Shown: piece by piece, positions 50,794 through 59,419 of the stretch
Numbering within the stretch: the first letter of the stretch is position 1
Layout of the letters: the number at the start of each line of letters is the position of its first letter
NCBI RefSeq assembly: GCF_029839275.1
Contig: NZ_JAOCAH010000017.1
Coordinates: 1-64,000 of the forward strand
Length of the DNA: 64,000 bases
Reading direction: 5' to 3'
Source of the DNA: Pseudomonas sp. GD03944
Lineage (GTDB): Bacteria; Pseudomonadota; Gammaproteobacteria; Pseudomonadales; Pseudomonadaceae
Notes under the pieces: generated by a model
Told to the model about the DNA's origin: nothing
Database searches by the model: none
Seen by the model: the letters and a program-made list of their open reading frames with translations, nothing else
Made by a program: the position numbers and the translations under genes

Positions 50794-51666
50794 TCAGTAG
50801 ATGGCCTGGTACAGCTTGCGGCGGTAGGTGGTGACCAGTGCATGGTCATTGCCGAGCAGGTCGAACACCTGCAGCAGGGTCTTGTGCGGCAGCCCGTCGG
50901 CATAGTTGCGGTTGCGCACGAACAGGCGCAGCAGGGCGTCCAGGGCCGCTTCGTACTGCTGGCGCGCCAACTGCTGGATGGCCAGTTGGTAGGTGGCTTC
51001 GTCGTCCTCGCCGTTCTGCGCCAGGCGGCTTTTCAGCGTGGCGGCGTCAGGCAGGTCGGCGGCCTGGCGCAGGAAGGTCAGCTGGGCGCGGGCGCCTGCC
51101 AGCGCCTGCTTGTGTTCATCACCCTTGACCGCGCCGAGCACGGTTTCCGCCTCGCCCAGTTCGCCGCGCTCCGCCAGGCAGCGGGCATACAGAATCAGGG
51201 CTGCCGGCTGTTCGCTGTTTTCGCCGAGCAGTTGCTTGAGCAGCGCCTCGGCATCGGCGATGCGGCCATCGGCAAACAGGGTCTTGGCGGTTTCGAACGG
51301 ATCGGCTTCGGCGGCCGGCGGCTCGGCCACATGCGGCTGGAGCATGGCGCGGATCGCCGACTCCGGCTGGGCACCGGCAAAGCCATCGACCGGCTGGCCG
51401 TTCTTGAACAGCACCACGGTGGGCAGGCTGCGAATGCCGAAACGCGCGACGATTTCCTGCTCCTGGTCGCAATCGACCTTGGCCAGCAGCAGCTCGCCCC
51501 GGTAGCCCTCGGCAATCTGGGCCAGCAGCGGCATCAGCGCCTTGCAGGGGGCACACCACTCGGCCCAGAAATCCACGAGAACAGGCTTGTGGAACGAGTT
51601 TTCGATCACCAGCTGCTCGAAACTGGCTGCGCCGGATACGTCGAAGATATAAGGGCTGTCGCTCAT
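50794..51666 (-). CDS. cnoX: Thioredoxin-TPR co-chaperone (CnoX/YbbN family)
   Basis: 290 residues: N-terminal thioredoxin fold with an active C38-A-P-C41 (FWAEWCAPCKALMPLL) and a C-terminal TPR-like domain (about 120-290, e.g. ADGRIADAEALLKQLLGEN). CnoX proteins protect unfolded proteins from oxidation and hand them to GroEL or DnaK; E. coli YbbN lacks the redox cysteine pair, whereas this one retains it. I start at ATG 51666 (MSDSPYIFDVSG), since the frame upstream is unsupported. Confidence 0.88.
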   Translation of the reverse strand: MSDSPYIFDVSGAASFEQLVIENSFHKPVLVDFWAEWCAPCKALMPLLAQIAEGYRGELLLAKVDCDQEQEIVARFGIRSLPTVVLFKNGQPVDGFAGAQPESAIRAMLQPHVAEPPAAEADPFETAKTLFADGRIADAEALLKQLLGENSEQPAALILYARCLAERGELGEAETVLGAVKGDEHKQALAGARAQLTFLRQAADLPDAATLKSRLAQNGEDDEATYQLAIQQLARQQYEAALDALLRLFVRNRNYADGLPHKTLLQVFDLLGNDHALVTTYRRKLYQAIY

Positions 51667-51737
51667 GGTGGGTCTCGCAGGGGCAGGATGTCGTGCACTA
51701 TAAATGTGGGCGCGCGTCGGCAGAAACAAGTCGCGCG

Positions 51738-52394
51738 CTACTCACGCCGGGCATGGTACAGGCTGACGTGGCGAAATTCAGCGGGCTCGGCCAGGTCCGG
51801 CCAGGTGCAGGCCTCCAGCAGGTCCAGGCGCTGGTACAACGGGTGCTGGAAGTCGCGCACCCGGGAGTCGGCGACCAGCGCCTGGCGACCGCGGCTGAGA
51901 AAGTGGTCGAGCAACGGCAGGTTGGCGCGGTCGTAGAGCACGTCCGCGACGATGATCAGGTCGAAGCGGTCCGCCTCGGCGAAGAAATCCGGTGAGTAGC
52001 TCAGTGTCACGCCGTTCAGCGCCGCATTCGCCCGGCAGGCATCAAGCGCTACCGGATCGAGGTCGCAGGCCACCACCTCCAGGGCGCCGGCCTTGGCCGC
52101 TGCGATTGCCGCCACGCCGGAGCCACTGCCGAAATCCAGCACCCGCTTGCCCCGTACCCATTCCGGGTGATCGGCCAGCCAGCGCGCCAGCACCAGGCCG
52201 CTGGCCCAGCAGAAGCACCAGTAGGGCGGCTCTTCGAGAATGCGCCGGGTTTCTTCGGGGCTGAAGGCGCGGTCCATGTTGTTGGCGTCGATCAGCCACA
52301 GCCTGAGGTCGGTGCCGGGCAGGGTTTCGGCCACCAGGCGGGCGTCGCCAAGCAACGTTTCCAGGCTGGCCTGCAGTGTCGCGGGTACGGTCAT
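51738..52394 (-). CDS. Class I SAM-dependent methyltransferase (PrmA/ETFB-MT-like)
   Basis: 218 residues. SAM-binding motif I VLDFGSGSGVAAIAAAKAGA (85-104), then ACDLDP (motif II) and FDLIIVADVLYD (motif IV). The pattern resembles the protein-lysine methyltransferase-like / nicotinamide N-methylase-like group (METTL20 type). Substrate unknown. Overlaps the lipoprotein gene by four bases (ATGA) and is probably cotranscribed from upstream of it. Confidence 0.82.
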   Translation of the reverse strand: MTVPATLQASLETLLGDARLVAETLPGTDLRLWLIDANNMDRAFSPEETRRILEEPPYWCFCWASGLVLARWLADHPEWVRGKRVLDFGSGSGVAAIAAAKAGALEVVACDLDPVALDACRANAALNGVTLSYSPDFFAEADRFDLIIVADVLYDRANLPLLDHFLSRGRQALVADSRVRDFQHPLYQRLDLLEACTWPDLAEPAEFRHVSLYHARRE

Positions 52395-52828
52395 GGCGCG
52401 GGCACGAGGTACAGTTCGCCAAGGGCTTGCGAGTCGGCCCGCTGAATCAACCGCGATGGCAGGTGCAGGATCAACCGACCGGACTGGCTGGCCCGGCCGC
52501 GCAGCTCGACCGTTTGCCCGGCGGGGAAGGCCAGGTGGTTGAACTCAAGGCGAAAGGGCAGGGGTGCACCCGAGCCGCGCAGCTTTAGGCTGGACAGCAG
52601 GCGCTGTGGCCGACCCTGGGCGTCGACCTGCAGCAGTGCCAGCTCGACATCGGCATTCGCCGGTACGCCCAGCAGGGTGCCCTGCAGCGCATGCAGGACC
52701 TTGGCGGGATCGGGCTCGGGGATCGTCACCGAGCGGGCGGGCTCGGCGGGGGCGCGTGCCGGAGGCTCGGAGGCGCAGCCGGCAAGGAGGGCGATGAGGG
52801 TGGGCAGGGCGATCTGGCGCAACGTCAT
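52391..52828 (-). CDS. YbaY/YscW-like lipoprotein
   Basis: 145 residues with a lipoprotein signal: hydrophobic QIALPTLIALLAGC, lipobox LAGC, lipidated cysteine at about residue 17. The rest (VELALLQVDAQGRPQRLLSS; LPFRLEFN; LRGRASQSGRLILHL) follows the beta-sandwich pattern of YbaY/YscW pilotin-like proteins. No secretion genes nearby, so a pilot role is not implied. The ATG at 52828 sits directly before the signal; a longer upstream frame is rejected. Stop overlaps the methyltransferase start. Confidence 0.7.
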   Translation of the reverse strand: MTLRQIALPTLIALLAGCASEPPARAPAEPARSVTIPEPDPAKVLHALQGTLLGVPANADVELALLQVDAQGRPQRLLSSLKLRGSGAPLPFRLEFNHLAFPAGQTVELRGRASQSGRLILHLPSRLIQRADSQALGELYLVPAP

Positions 52829-53007
52829 GGGGCTACCACTGTGGATAAGGGGCCATGGTCGGGATTTTCCTCGCAGGCCGAGGGCAAATGCAAAGAAAAG
52901 CGACCGGGCAGCCGACAGGCGCGGTGCTGCCAGAGTGACCCGCGTCTTGTCCTCGCCAGGCCCTATTGCGCTACTATGAGCCTCCATTCATCGGGCGCCC
53001 TTCTGTC

Positions 53008-53472
53008 ATGCATTGTCCATTTTGCTCGGCCAACGACACCAAAGTGATCGATTCGCGCCTGGTCGCCGAAGGCGAGCAGGTTCGACGTCGGCGCGAGTGC
53101 CTGGCCTGTGGTGAACGCTTCACCACCTTCGAGACCGCCGAACTGGTGATGCCCCGCCTGATCAAGCAGGACGGCAGCCGCCAGCCATTCGATGAAGACA
53201 AGCTGCGCGCCGGCATGCAACGGGCCCTGGAAAAACGCCCGGTCAGCATCGAACGGCTGGAAGGGGCCATCGCCCACATCAAGCACAAGCTGCGCGCCAC
53301 CGGCGAGCGTGAGGTCAAGTCGCTGGTGCTGGGCGAGCTGGTCATGGCCGAGCTGCAGAAACTCGACGAAGTGGCCTACGTGCGCTTCGCCTCGGTGTAC
53401 CGGCGCTTCCAGGACCTCAACGAGTTCCGTGAGGAAATCGACCGTCTGTCCCGCGACCCCGCCAAATCCTGA
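53008..53472 (+). CDS. nrdR: Transcriptional repressor NrdR
   Basis: Represses ribonucleotide-reductase genes in response to dATP/ATP. 154 residues: zinc ribbon C3-x2-C6 and C31-x2-C34 (MHCPFCSAN; CLACGERFTTFE), then an ATP-cone domain (about 49-139, PRLIKQDGSRQPFDEDKL). ATG at 53008 chosen because the zinc ribbon begins immediately. Its TGA overlaps the ribD ATG by one base, as in many gammaproteobacteria. Confidence 0.97.
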   Translation: MHCPFCSANDTKVIDSRLVAEGEQVRRRRECLACGERFTTFETAELVMPRLIKQDGSRQPFDEDKLRAGMQRALEKRPVSIERLEGAIAHIKHKLRATGEREVKSLVLGELVMAELQKLDEVAYVRFASVYRRFQDLNEFREEIDRLSRDPAKS

Positions 53473-54587
53473 TGATCACGTCCGATCAGGGCTTCATGGC
53501 CCGCGCCCTGGAACTGGCCCGAAAGGGGCTCTATTCGACTCACCCCAACCCCCGCGTGGGCTGCGTGATCGTCCGTGATGGCGTCATCGTCGGCGAGGGC
53601 TGGCACGCCCGGGCCGGCGAGCCCCATGCCGAGGTGCACGCCCTGCGCCAGGCCGGCGACAAGGCCCGGGGCGCAACCGCCTATGTCACCCTGGAGCCCT
53701 GCAGTCATCACGGGCGCACGCCGCCCTGTGCCGATGCCCTGGTCAACGCCGGCGTAGCCCGGGTCGTGGCCGCCATGCAGGACCCCAATCCCCAGGTCGC
53801 CGGCAGCGGCCTGTTGCGCCTGATGAACGCCGGTATCGCGGTGCAGAGCGGGGTGCTCGACGGTGAAGCCAGGGCCTTGAACGCTGGCTTCGTCAAGCGC
53901 ATGGAGCACGGTTTGCCCTTCGTCCGCGTCAAGCTGGCGATGAGCCTGGACGGCCGCACTGCCATGGCCAGTGGCGAAAGCCAGTGGATCACCGGCCCCG
54001 AGGCGCGGGCCGCCGTGCAGCGGCTGCGGGCACGGGCCAGCGTGGTGCTGACCGGCGCCGACACGGTGCTGGCCGACAAGGCCCGCCTGACCGTGCGCCC
54101 GGATGAGCTGGGCCTGAGTGCCGAGCTGGCGGCCCTGGCCTTGACCCGGCCGCCGTTGAGGGTGCTGGTGGACGGACGTTTGCGCGTGCCGCTGACCCAG
54201 CCGTTCTTCCAGGAAGGCCCGGCGCTGGTGGCCACCTGCGCTGCCGCGGCGGCCCGGGACCGCTACCTCGGCGACGGCCACGAACTGCTGGCGGTGCCGG
54301 GCAGCAACGGCCATGTGGACCTGCGCAAACTGCTGGTCGAACTCGCCGCGCGCGGTGCCAACGAAGTGCTGGTCGAGGCCGGTCCACGGCTCGCCGGGGC
54401 ATTCGCCAGGCTGGGCCTGGTGGATGAGTACCAGTTGTTCGTGGCGCCGAAGTTCCTCGGCTCCAGCGCCCGCCCGCTGCTCGACCTGCCCCTGGCGCGA
54501 ATGGCCGAAGCCCAGGCCCTGAAGATCGTCGACATGCGTGCGGTCGGCGAGGACTGGCGCATCACTGCCGTGCCCGCCAAGGCCTGA
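53472..54587 (+). CDS. ribD: Bifunctional riboflavin-specific deaminase/reductase RibD
   Basis: Catalyses steps 2 and 3 of riboflavin synthesis (deamination, then reduction of the pyrimidine). 371 residues. Deaminase domain (1-145) with H52-A-E54 and PC77...C86 zinc ligands (EPCSHHGRTPPCADAL), N-terminal THPNPRVGCVIV; reductase domain (about 150-371, VKLAMSLDGRTA; LVEAGPRLAGAF). Coupled to nrdR by a one-base overlap. An FMN riboswitch lies after it, so ribD itself is outside the riboswitch-controlled part. Confidence 0.97.
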   Translation: MITSDQGFMARALELARKGLYSTHPNPRVGCVIVRDGVIVGEGWHARAGEPHAEVHALRQAGDKARGATAYVTLEPCSHHGRTPPCADALVNAGVARVVAAMQDPNPQVAGSGLLRLMNAGIAVQSGVLDGEARALNAGFVKRMEHGLPFVRVKLAMSLDGRTAMASGESQWITGPEARAAVQRLRARASVVLTGADTVLADKARLTVRPDELGLSAELAALALTRPPLRVLVDGRLRVPLTQPFFQEGPALVATCAAAAARDRYLGDGHELLAVPGSNGHVDLRKLLVELAARGANEVLVEAGPRLAGAFARLGLVDEYQLFVAPKFLGSSARPLLDLPLARMAEAQALKIVDMRAVGEDWRITAVPAKA

Positions 54588-54696
54588 GCCGCGGCGAGGG
54601 CAAACCGGTCAGGAAGCAGCACGGGGCGTCACGCAGGCATGCAGCCGCGGGGCAAGTGTGGTAAAACGCATCTCGGCCATTTCGGTGGCCACTAAC

Positions 54697-54851
54697 GTTC
54701 TCAGGGCGGGGTGCGATTCCCCACCGGCGGTAATGTCGCGTATGCGTCTAGCCCGCGAGCGCCTGTCGACAGCGTTTCACAGGCTGTCAGCAGGGTCAGC
54801 AGACTCGGTGCGATTCCGAGGCCGACGGTATAGTCCGGATAAAGAGAGAGC
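54697..54851 (+). promoter_or_regulatory. FMN riboswitch (RFN element)
   Basis: Conserved RFN segments in order: TCAGGGCGGGGTGCGATTCC then CCACCGGCGGTAAT, AGCCCGCGAGCGCC, GGTCAGCAGACTCGGTGCGA then TTCCGAGGCCGACGGTATAG and TCCGGATAAAGAGAG. It senses FMN and controls ribE-ribBA-ribH. Downstream alternative pairings exist: GGGATT (54852-54857) with AATCCC (54889-54894), and CCTGTTTT/AAAACAGG (54912-54931). The latter overlaps the Shine-Dalgarno of a short leader frame, so control may be translational. Confidence 0.93.
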
Positions 54852-54940
54852 GGGATTCCCTCCTCGGGCGCCTCGTGCGTGCCCGTGAAATCCCTATCGA
54901 TCGGCATTTGCCCTGTTTTGACCAAAACAGGAGTTCATCC

Positions 54941-54997
54941 ATGCTGTTCAACACCTCAATGCAGTGCACACCGGAGGGCGCATGTTCACCGGCATAA
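54941..54997 (+). CDS. Possible 18-residue leader peptide upstream of ribE
   Basis: ATG frame of 18 codons (MLFNTSMQCTPEGACSPA) whose ribosome-binding site CAGGAG (54928-54933) is partly enclosed in the hairpin after the FMN riboswitch. It ends 16 bases inside ribE, in another frame, so a ribosome translating it would pass the ribE start. It could couple riboswitch state to ribE translation. No homologue recognised; may be chance. Confidence 0.4.
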   Translation: MLFNTSMQCTPEGACSPA

Positions 54998-55644
54998 TCG
55001 AATCCATCGGTTCCATCCGCGCGCTGACGCCCAAGGGCGGCGATGTGCGCGTCTATGTCGCCACCGGCAAGCTCGACCTGGCTGACGTGAAGCTCGGCGA
55101 CAGCATCGCCGTGAACGGTGTCTGCCTCACCGCCGTAGAGCTTCCCGGCGACGGCTTCTGGGCCGACGTGAGCCGCGAGACGCTGGCCCGCACCGCCTTC
55201 ATCGACCTCAAGCCCGGCAGCCCGGTCAACCTGGAGAAGGCCCTGACCCCGACCACCCGCCTCGGCGGCCACCTGGTCAGCGGTCACGTCGATGGCGTCG
55301 GCGAAGTGATTGCCCGCGAGGACAATGCCCGCGCCGTGCAATTCCGGATTCGCGCCCCCCGCGAGCTGGCCAAGTACATCGCGCACAAGGGCTCGATCAC
55401 CGTCGATGGCACCAGCCTCACGGTCAATGCGGTGAATGGCGCCGAATTCGAGCTGACCATCGTGCCGCACACGCTGGCCGAAACCATCATGGCCGACTAC
55501 CGTCCTGGACGTCAGGTGAACCTCGAAGTGGACCTGCTGGCGCGCTACCTCGAGCGCCTGCTGCTCGGCGACAAGGCCGCCGACCCGAAGTCCTCCGGCG
55601 TCACCGAAAGTTTTCTGGCCGAACACGGCTACATGAAGCATTAA
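54982..55644 (+). CDS. ribE: Riboflavin synthase (alpha subunit)
   Basis: Dismutates two 6,7-dimethyl-8-ribityllumazine molecules to riboflavin. 220 residues with two lumazine-binding repeats: MFTGIIESIGSIR and then LGGHLVSGHVDGVGEV; the active-site VNGVCLTAVE lies in repeat 1. The ATG at 54982 has GGAGG (54973-54977) 4 bases upstream and matches the family start. It is downstream of the FMN riboswitch. Note naming: this gene is called ribC in E. coli. Confidence 0.96.
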   Translation: MFTGIIESIGSIRALTPKGGDVRVYVATGKLDLADVKLGDSIAVNGVCLTAVELPGDGFWADVSRETLARTAFIDLKPGSPVNLEKALTPTTRLGGHLVSGHVDGVGEVIAREDNARAVQFRIRAPRELAKYIAHKGSITVDGTSLTVNAVNGAEFELTIVPHTLAETIMADYRPGRQVNLEVDLLARYLERLLLGDKAADPKSSGVTESFLAEHGYMKH

Positions 55645-55656
55645 GGAATTGCCCGC

Positions 55657-56748
55657 ATGGCACTCAATAGCATCGAAGAACTGGTTGAAGACATCCGCGC
55701 CGGCAAGATGGTCATCCTCATGGATGACGAGGACCGCGAGAACGAGGGCGACCTGATCATCGCCTCGGAATGCGTGACCGCCGAACACATCAACTTCATG
55801 GCGCGTTTCGCCCGTGGCCTGATCTGCATGCCGATGACCCGCGAGCGCTGCGAAACCCTCAAGCTGCCGCTGATGGCGCCGCGCAACGGTTCCGGCTTCG
55901 GCACCAAGTTCACCGTCTCCATCGAAGCGGCCGAAGGCGTCACCACCGGCATTTCCGCCGCTGACCGCGCCCGTACCGTGCAGGCCGCCGCCGCCCGCAA
56001 CGCCAAGGCCGATGACATCGTCAGCCCGGGCCACATCTTCCCGCTGATGGCCCAGCCCGGCGGTGTGCTGGCCCGTGCCGGCCACACCGAGGCGGCCTGC
56101 GACCTGGCGCGCATGGGCGGGTTCGAGCCGAGCGGGGTGATCTGCGAAATCATGAACGACGACGGCACCATGGCCCGTCGCCCGGAACTGGAAGTCTTCG
56201 CCCAGGAGCACGGCATCAAGATCGGCACCATCGCCGACCTGATCCACTACCGCCTGATCCACGAGCGCACGGTCGAGCGCGTCAGCGAGCAGGTCCTGGA
56301 CAGCGAGCTGGGCCAGTTCAACCTGGTGACCTACCGCGACGCCGTCGAAGGCGACGTGCACATGGCCCTGACCCTGGGTGAAATCTGCCCGGAAGAGGCG
56401 ACCCTGGTGCGCGTGCACAACATGGACCCGCTGCGCGACCTGTTCATGGTCAAGCAGCCGGGGCGCTGGAGCCTGCGTGCTGCCATGGCCGAAGTGGCCA
56501 AGGACGGCAGCGGCGTGGTGCTGCTGCTGGGCAACCCGCTGACCGGCCCGGACCTGCTGGCGCACCTGGAGCGCCAGCTGGGCAACGAGGCGAAGGTCGC
56601 CAACCCGACCACCTACAGCACCGTGGGCGCCGGCTCGCAGATTCTGCGCGACCTCGGCGTGCGCAAGATGCGCCTGATGAGCTCGCCGATGAAGTTCAAT
56701 GCAATATCCGGTTTCGACCTGGAAGTTGTAGAATACCTGCCCGCTTGA
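55657..56748 (+). CDS. ribBA: DHBP synthase RibB fused to a degenerate RibA-like domain
   Basis: 363 residues. The N-terminal domain (1-200) is 3,4-dihydroxy-2-butanone 4-phosphate synthase: DDEDRENEGDLIIASE acidic loop, HTEAACDLARMGG. The C-terminal part (205-363) is homologous to GTP cyclohydrolase II but lacks its zinc cysteines: the segment ATLVRVHNMDPLRDLF replaces the SECLTGD...RCDCGFQ of RibA. It therefore probably makes only DHBP, and GTP cyclohydrolase II comes from the separate ribA at 60928. 12 bases after ribE. Confidence 0.95.
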   Translation: MALNSIEELVEDIRAGKMVILMDDEDRENEGDLIIASECVTAEHINFMARFARGLICMPMTRERCETLKLPLMAPRNGSGFGTKFTVSIEAAEGVTTGISAADRARTVQAAAARNAKADDIVSPGHIFPLMAQPGGVLARAGHTEAACDLARMGGFEPSGVICEIMNDDGTMARRPELEVFAQEHGIKIGTIADLIHYRLIHERTVERVSEQVLDSELGQFNLVTYRDAVEGDVHMALTLGEICPEEATLVRVHNMDPLRDLFMVKQPGRWSLRAAMAEVAKDGSGVVLLLGNPLTGPDLLAHLERQLGNEAKVANPTTYSTVGAGSQILRDLGVRKMRLMSSPMKFNAISGFDLEVVEYLPA

Positions 56749-56784
56749 CCGGGCGTGGGCGCAGCCCCAAGCGACAACCCTTTT

Positions 56785-56809
56785 CAGGGCGCGCCCGATG
56801 CGCGCCCTG
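56785..56809 (+). other. GC hairpin between ribBA and ribH
   Basis: 10-bp stem CAGGGCGCGC (56785-56794) / GCGCGCCCTG (56800-56809), CCGAT loop, followed by GCTCTTTAAA rather than a real T-run. Could slow RNA polymerase or protect the mRNA end; not a convincing terminator. Confidence 0.45.
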
Positions 56810-56836
56810 GCTCTTTAAACCCTGTGAGAACTCGTT

Positions 56837-57313
56837 ATGACCCTGAAGACCATCGAAGGTACCTTCATCGCCCCCAAAGGCCGCTTTGCCCTGGTGGTCG
56901 GCCGCTTCAACAGCTTCGTCGTCGAAAGCCTGGTAAGCGGCGCCGTTGACGCCCTGGTTCGCCACGGCGTGAGCGAAAGCGACATCACCATCATCCGTGC
57001 CCCGGGTGCCTTCGAAATTCCGCTGGTCGCGCAGAAAGTCGCACAGCGCAGCGAGTTCGACGCCATCATCGCCCTGGGTGCGGTCATCCGTGGCGGTACC
57101 CCGCACTTCGAATACGTCGCTGGCGAATGCACCAAGGGCCTGGCCCAGGTGTCCATGGAATTCGGCGTGCCGGTTTCCTTCGGCGTGCTGACCGTGGACT
57201 CCATCGAGCAAGCCATCGAGCGTTCCGGCACCAAGGCCGGCAACAAAGGTGCCGAAGCTGCCCTGTCCGCCCTGGAAATGGTCAGCCTGCTGGCGCAGTT
57301 GGAGGCCAAGTGA
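56837..57313 (+). CDS. ribH: 6,7-dimethyl-8-ribityllumazine synthase
   Basis: Penultimate step of riboflavin synthesis; joins DHBP to the pyrimidine to give the substrate of RibE. 158 residues: VVGRFNSFVVESLVSGAVDA, IIRAPGAFEIPLVAQK, ALGAVIRGGTPHFEYVA (with the catalytic His), and FGVLTVDS. Overlaps nusB by four bases (GTGA). Confidence 0.97.
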   Translation: MTLKTIEGTFIAPKGRFALVVGRFNSFVVESLVSGAVDALVRHGVSESDITIIRAPGAFEIPLVAQKVAQRSEFDAIIALGAVIRGGTPHFEYVAGECTKGLAQVSMEFGVPVSFGVLTVDSIEQAIERSGTKAGNKGAEAALSALEMVSLLAQLEAK

Positions 57314-57792
57314 GCCAGAATTCCAGTCAGCCGCCGAAGGGCCCCAAAGCACCGAGCGGCAAGACCCTGGCCCGTCGCGAAGCGCGTACGCTGGCCATGC
57401 AGGCCCTGTATTCGTGGCACATCGCCGGTCAGCCGCTGAACGAGATCGAAGCGCAGTTCCGCGTCGATAACGATTTCAGCAAGGTCGACGGTGCGTATTT
57501 CCACGAGATCCTGCACGGCGTGCCGCGTCAGAAGACCGAGATCGACGGCGCCTTCCAGCCGCTGCTGGATCGCCCGCTGGACGAGATCGACCCGGTCGAG
57601 CTGTCCATCCTGCGCCTGTCCACCTACGAGCTGAAAAACCGCATCGATGTCCCGTACCGCGTGGTCATCAACGAGGGCATCGAACTGGCCAAGGTCTTCG
57701 GCGCCACCGACGGGCACAAGTTCGTCAACGGCGTGCTCGACAAACTGGCGCCGCAGCTGCGCGCCGCAGAAGTTAGCGCCCACAAGCGCTGA
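57310..57792 (+). CDS. nusB: Transcription antitermination protein NusB
   Basis: Binds boxA RNA with S10 (NusE) in rRNA antitermination. 160 residues, all-helical: LARREARTLAMQALYSWHIA, LDEIDPVELSILRLSTYEL and YRVVINEGIELAKVFG. I use the GTG at 57310, which overlaps the ribH stop and is preceded by TTGGAGG; frames further upstream lie inside ribH. The ribH-nusB pairing is conserved in many bacteria. Confidence 0.95.
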   Translation: MSQNSSQPPKGPKAPSGKTLARREARTLAMQALYSWHIAGQPLNEIEAQFRVDNDFSKVDGAYFHEILHGVPRQKTEIDGAFQPLLDRPLDEIDPVELSILRLSTYELKNRIDVPYRVVINEGIELAKVFGATDGHKFVNGVLDKLAPQLRAAEVSAHKR

Positions 57793-57829
57793 TGCCGCGG
57801 TGAACACCTGCCCGGGTTCTCCCCGTCAC

Positions 57830-57872
57830 GCCGGCGCGCACGGTGGCACCGTGCCGCATGCCGCCGGCTTTT
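57830..57872 (+). terminator. Weak terminator-like structure between nusB and thiL
   Basis: Outer stem GCCGGCG (57830-57836) / CGCCGGC (57862-57868) enclosing the hairpin CACGGT/ACCGTG (57839-57853), then TTTT. Likely partial termination at most, as thiL follows within 20 bases. Confidence 0.4.
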
Positions 57873-57887
57873 CGTGGAGCACATGCG

Positions 57888-58856
57888 GTGGGTGAGTTCG
57901 AGCTGATTCGCCAGTACTTCGCTGCCGCGCCTTGTGCGCGGGGTGGCGAAGGCGTCGCCCTCGGCATCGGCGACGACTGCGCCCTGCTCGAACTGGCTGC
58001 CGACCAGCAACTGGCGGTTTCCACCGACACCCTGGTCGACGGGGTGCATGTTCCCCAGGGGGCCGACCCCTTTCTGCTGGCCATGCGTGGCCTGGCCGTC
58101 TCGGTCAGCGACCTGGCGGCCATGGGCGCGACCCCTATCGGTTTCACCCTGGCCCTGACCCTGCCCACGGCGGATGCCGCGTGGCTGGAGGCGTTCGCCG
58201 CCGGCCTGGAACGCATGGCCGGGCAATGCGGGATTCGCCTGGTCGGCGGGGACACCACCCGCGGGCCGCTGAGCCTGACGTTCACCGTGTTCGGTCGTGT
58301 ACCGCGGGGGCAGGCCCTGACCCGTCGGGGCGCCCGCGTTGGCGATCTGCTGTGCGTGGGCGGTGAGCTGGGCGATGCCGCCGGGGCGCTGCCGCTGGTG
58401 CTGGGCACCCTGACGGCCGATCCTGCCGTCGCCGACCCGCTGCTGGCCCGTTACTGGTCGCCGCAGCCGCAGCTGGCACTGGGACAGGCGCTGCTCGGCA
58501 AGGCCACTGCGGCGCTGGACATCTCCGATGGCCTGCTGGCTGACTGTGGTCATATCGCCCAGGCTTCCGGGGTGAAATTGTGTATCGAACAATCGCGTGT
58601 GCCGCTGTCTACCGCGCTACTGGCGCTGTGTGGCGAGGCGCATGCCCGTGCTTGTGCGTTGGGCGGTGGCGACGACTACCGCCTGGCCTATACCCTGCCG
58701 GCGGAGGCCGTCGAGCCCCTGCAGGCCGCGGGCTGGCCGGTGCATGTGGTGGGCCGTGTCGAGGCCGGCGCCGGCGTCGACCTGCTCGACGAACATGGGC
58801 ATTGCATCCAGCCGCCGGCTCGGGGCTATCAACATTTTGGGAGTCGTGGTGACTGA
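57888..58856 (+). CDS. thiL: Thiamine-monophosphate kinase
   Basis: Phosphorylates thiamine phosphate to the active cofactor thiamine diphosphate. 322 residues: GEFELIRQYFAAAP start, LGIGDDCALL, STDTLVDGVHV, SVSDLAAMGATP (metal and ATP-binding segments of the PurM-like fold) and LDISDGLLADC. GTG start codon at 57888 with TGGAG (57875-57879) upstream; the ATG at 57883 is out of frame. Overlaps pgpA by 8 bases. Confidence 0.95.
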   Translation: MGEFELIRQYFAAAPCARGGEGVALGIGDDCALLELAADQQLAVSTDTLVDGVHVPQGADPFLLAMRGLAVSVSDLAAMGATPIGFTLALTLPTADAAWLEAFAAGLERMAGQCGIRLVGGDTTRGPLSLTFTVFGRVPRGQALTRRGARVGDLLCVGGELGDAAGALPLVLGTLTADPAVADPLLARYWSPQPQLALGQALLGKATAALDISDGLLADCGHIAQASGVKLCIEQSRVPLSTALLALCGEAHARACALGGGDDYRLAYTLPAEAVEPLQAAGWPVHVVGRVEAGAGVDLLDEHGHCIQPPARGYQHFGSRGD

Positions 58857-59361
58857 TTCGAAGCCAATACCGCCGTCGGTATGGACCAACCCCTGGCATT
58901 TCCTAGCCTTCGGCTTCGGCTCCGGTACCTTGCCCAAGGCGCCCGGGACCTGGGGTTCGCTGGTGGCGCTGCCATTCATCCCGCTGTGGCAGATGCTGCC
59001 GGACTGGGGCTACTGGCTGATGCTCGGGATCACCATGCTGTTCGGCTTCTGGCTGTGCGGCAAGGTTGCCGAAGACCTGCGGGTGCACGACCACGAAGGC
59101 ATCGTCTGGGATGAAATGGTCGGCATGTGGATCACCCTCTGGCTGGTGCCGGAAGGGTGGGGCTGGTTGCTGCTAGGCTTCCTGATGTTCCGCCTGTTCG
59201 ACATTCTCAAGCCATGGCCGATCCGCTGGCTCGATCGGCATGTGCACGGCGGCGTCGGCATCATGATCGATGACGTGCTGGCCGGTGTCTTCGCCTGGCT
59301 GGCCATGCAGGTGGTGGTGTGGGGCTGGGCCAACGGCCTGGCTTCGGGGTTGGGTTTCTAG
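58849..59361 (+). CDS. pgpA: Phosphatidylglycerophosphatase A
   Basis: Inner-membrane enzyme that dephosphorylates phosphatidylglycerophosphate to phosphatidylglycerol. 170 residues: GTLPKAPGTWGSLVALP, IVWDEMVGMWITLW and MIDDVLAGVFAW carry the acidic catalytic residues; four hydrophobic segments. I prefer GTG 58849 over GTG 58846 because GGGAG (58839-58843) is then spaced 5 bases away. Starts within the end of thiL. Confidence 0.94.
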   Translation: MTDSKPIPPSVWTNPWHFLAFGFGSGTLPKAPGTWGSLVALPFIPLWQMLPDWGYWLMLGITMLFGFWLCGKVAEDLRVHDHEGIVWDEMVGMWITLWLVPEGWGWLLLGFLMFRLFDILKPWPIRWLDRHVHGGVGIMIDDVLAGVFAWLAMQVVVWGWANGLASGLGF

Positions 59362-59419
59362 CGTGGCGATCAGGTCGTTGTCGATTGGCACCTGCTGTGG
59401 AGACGTGCAGAGGGTGGTT

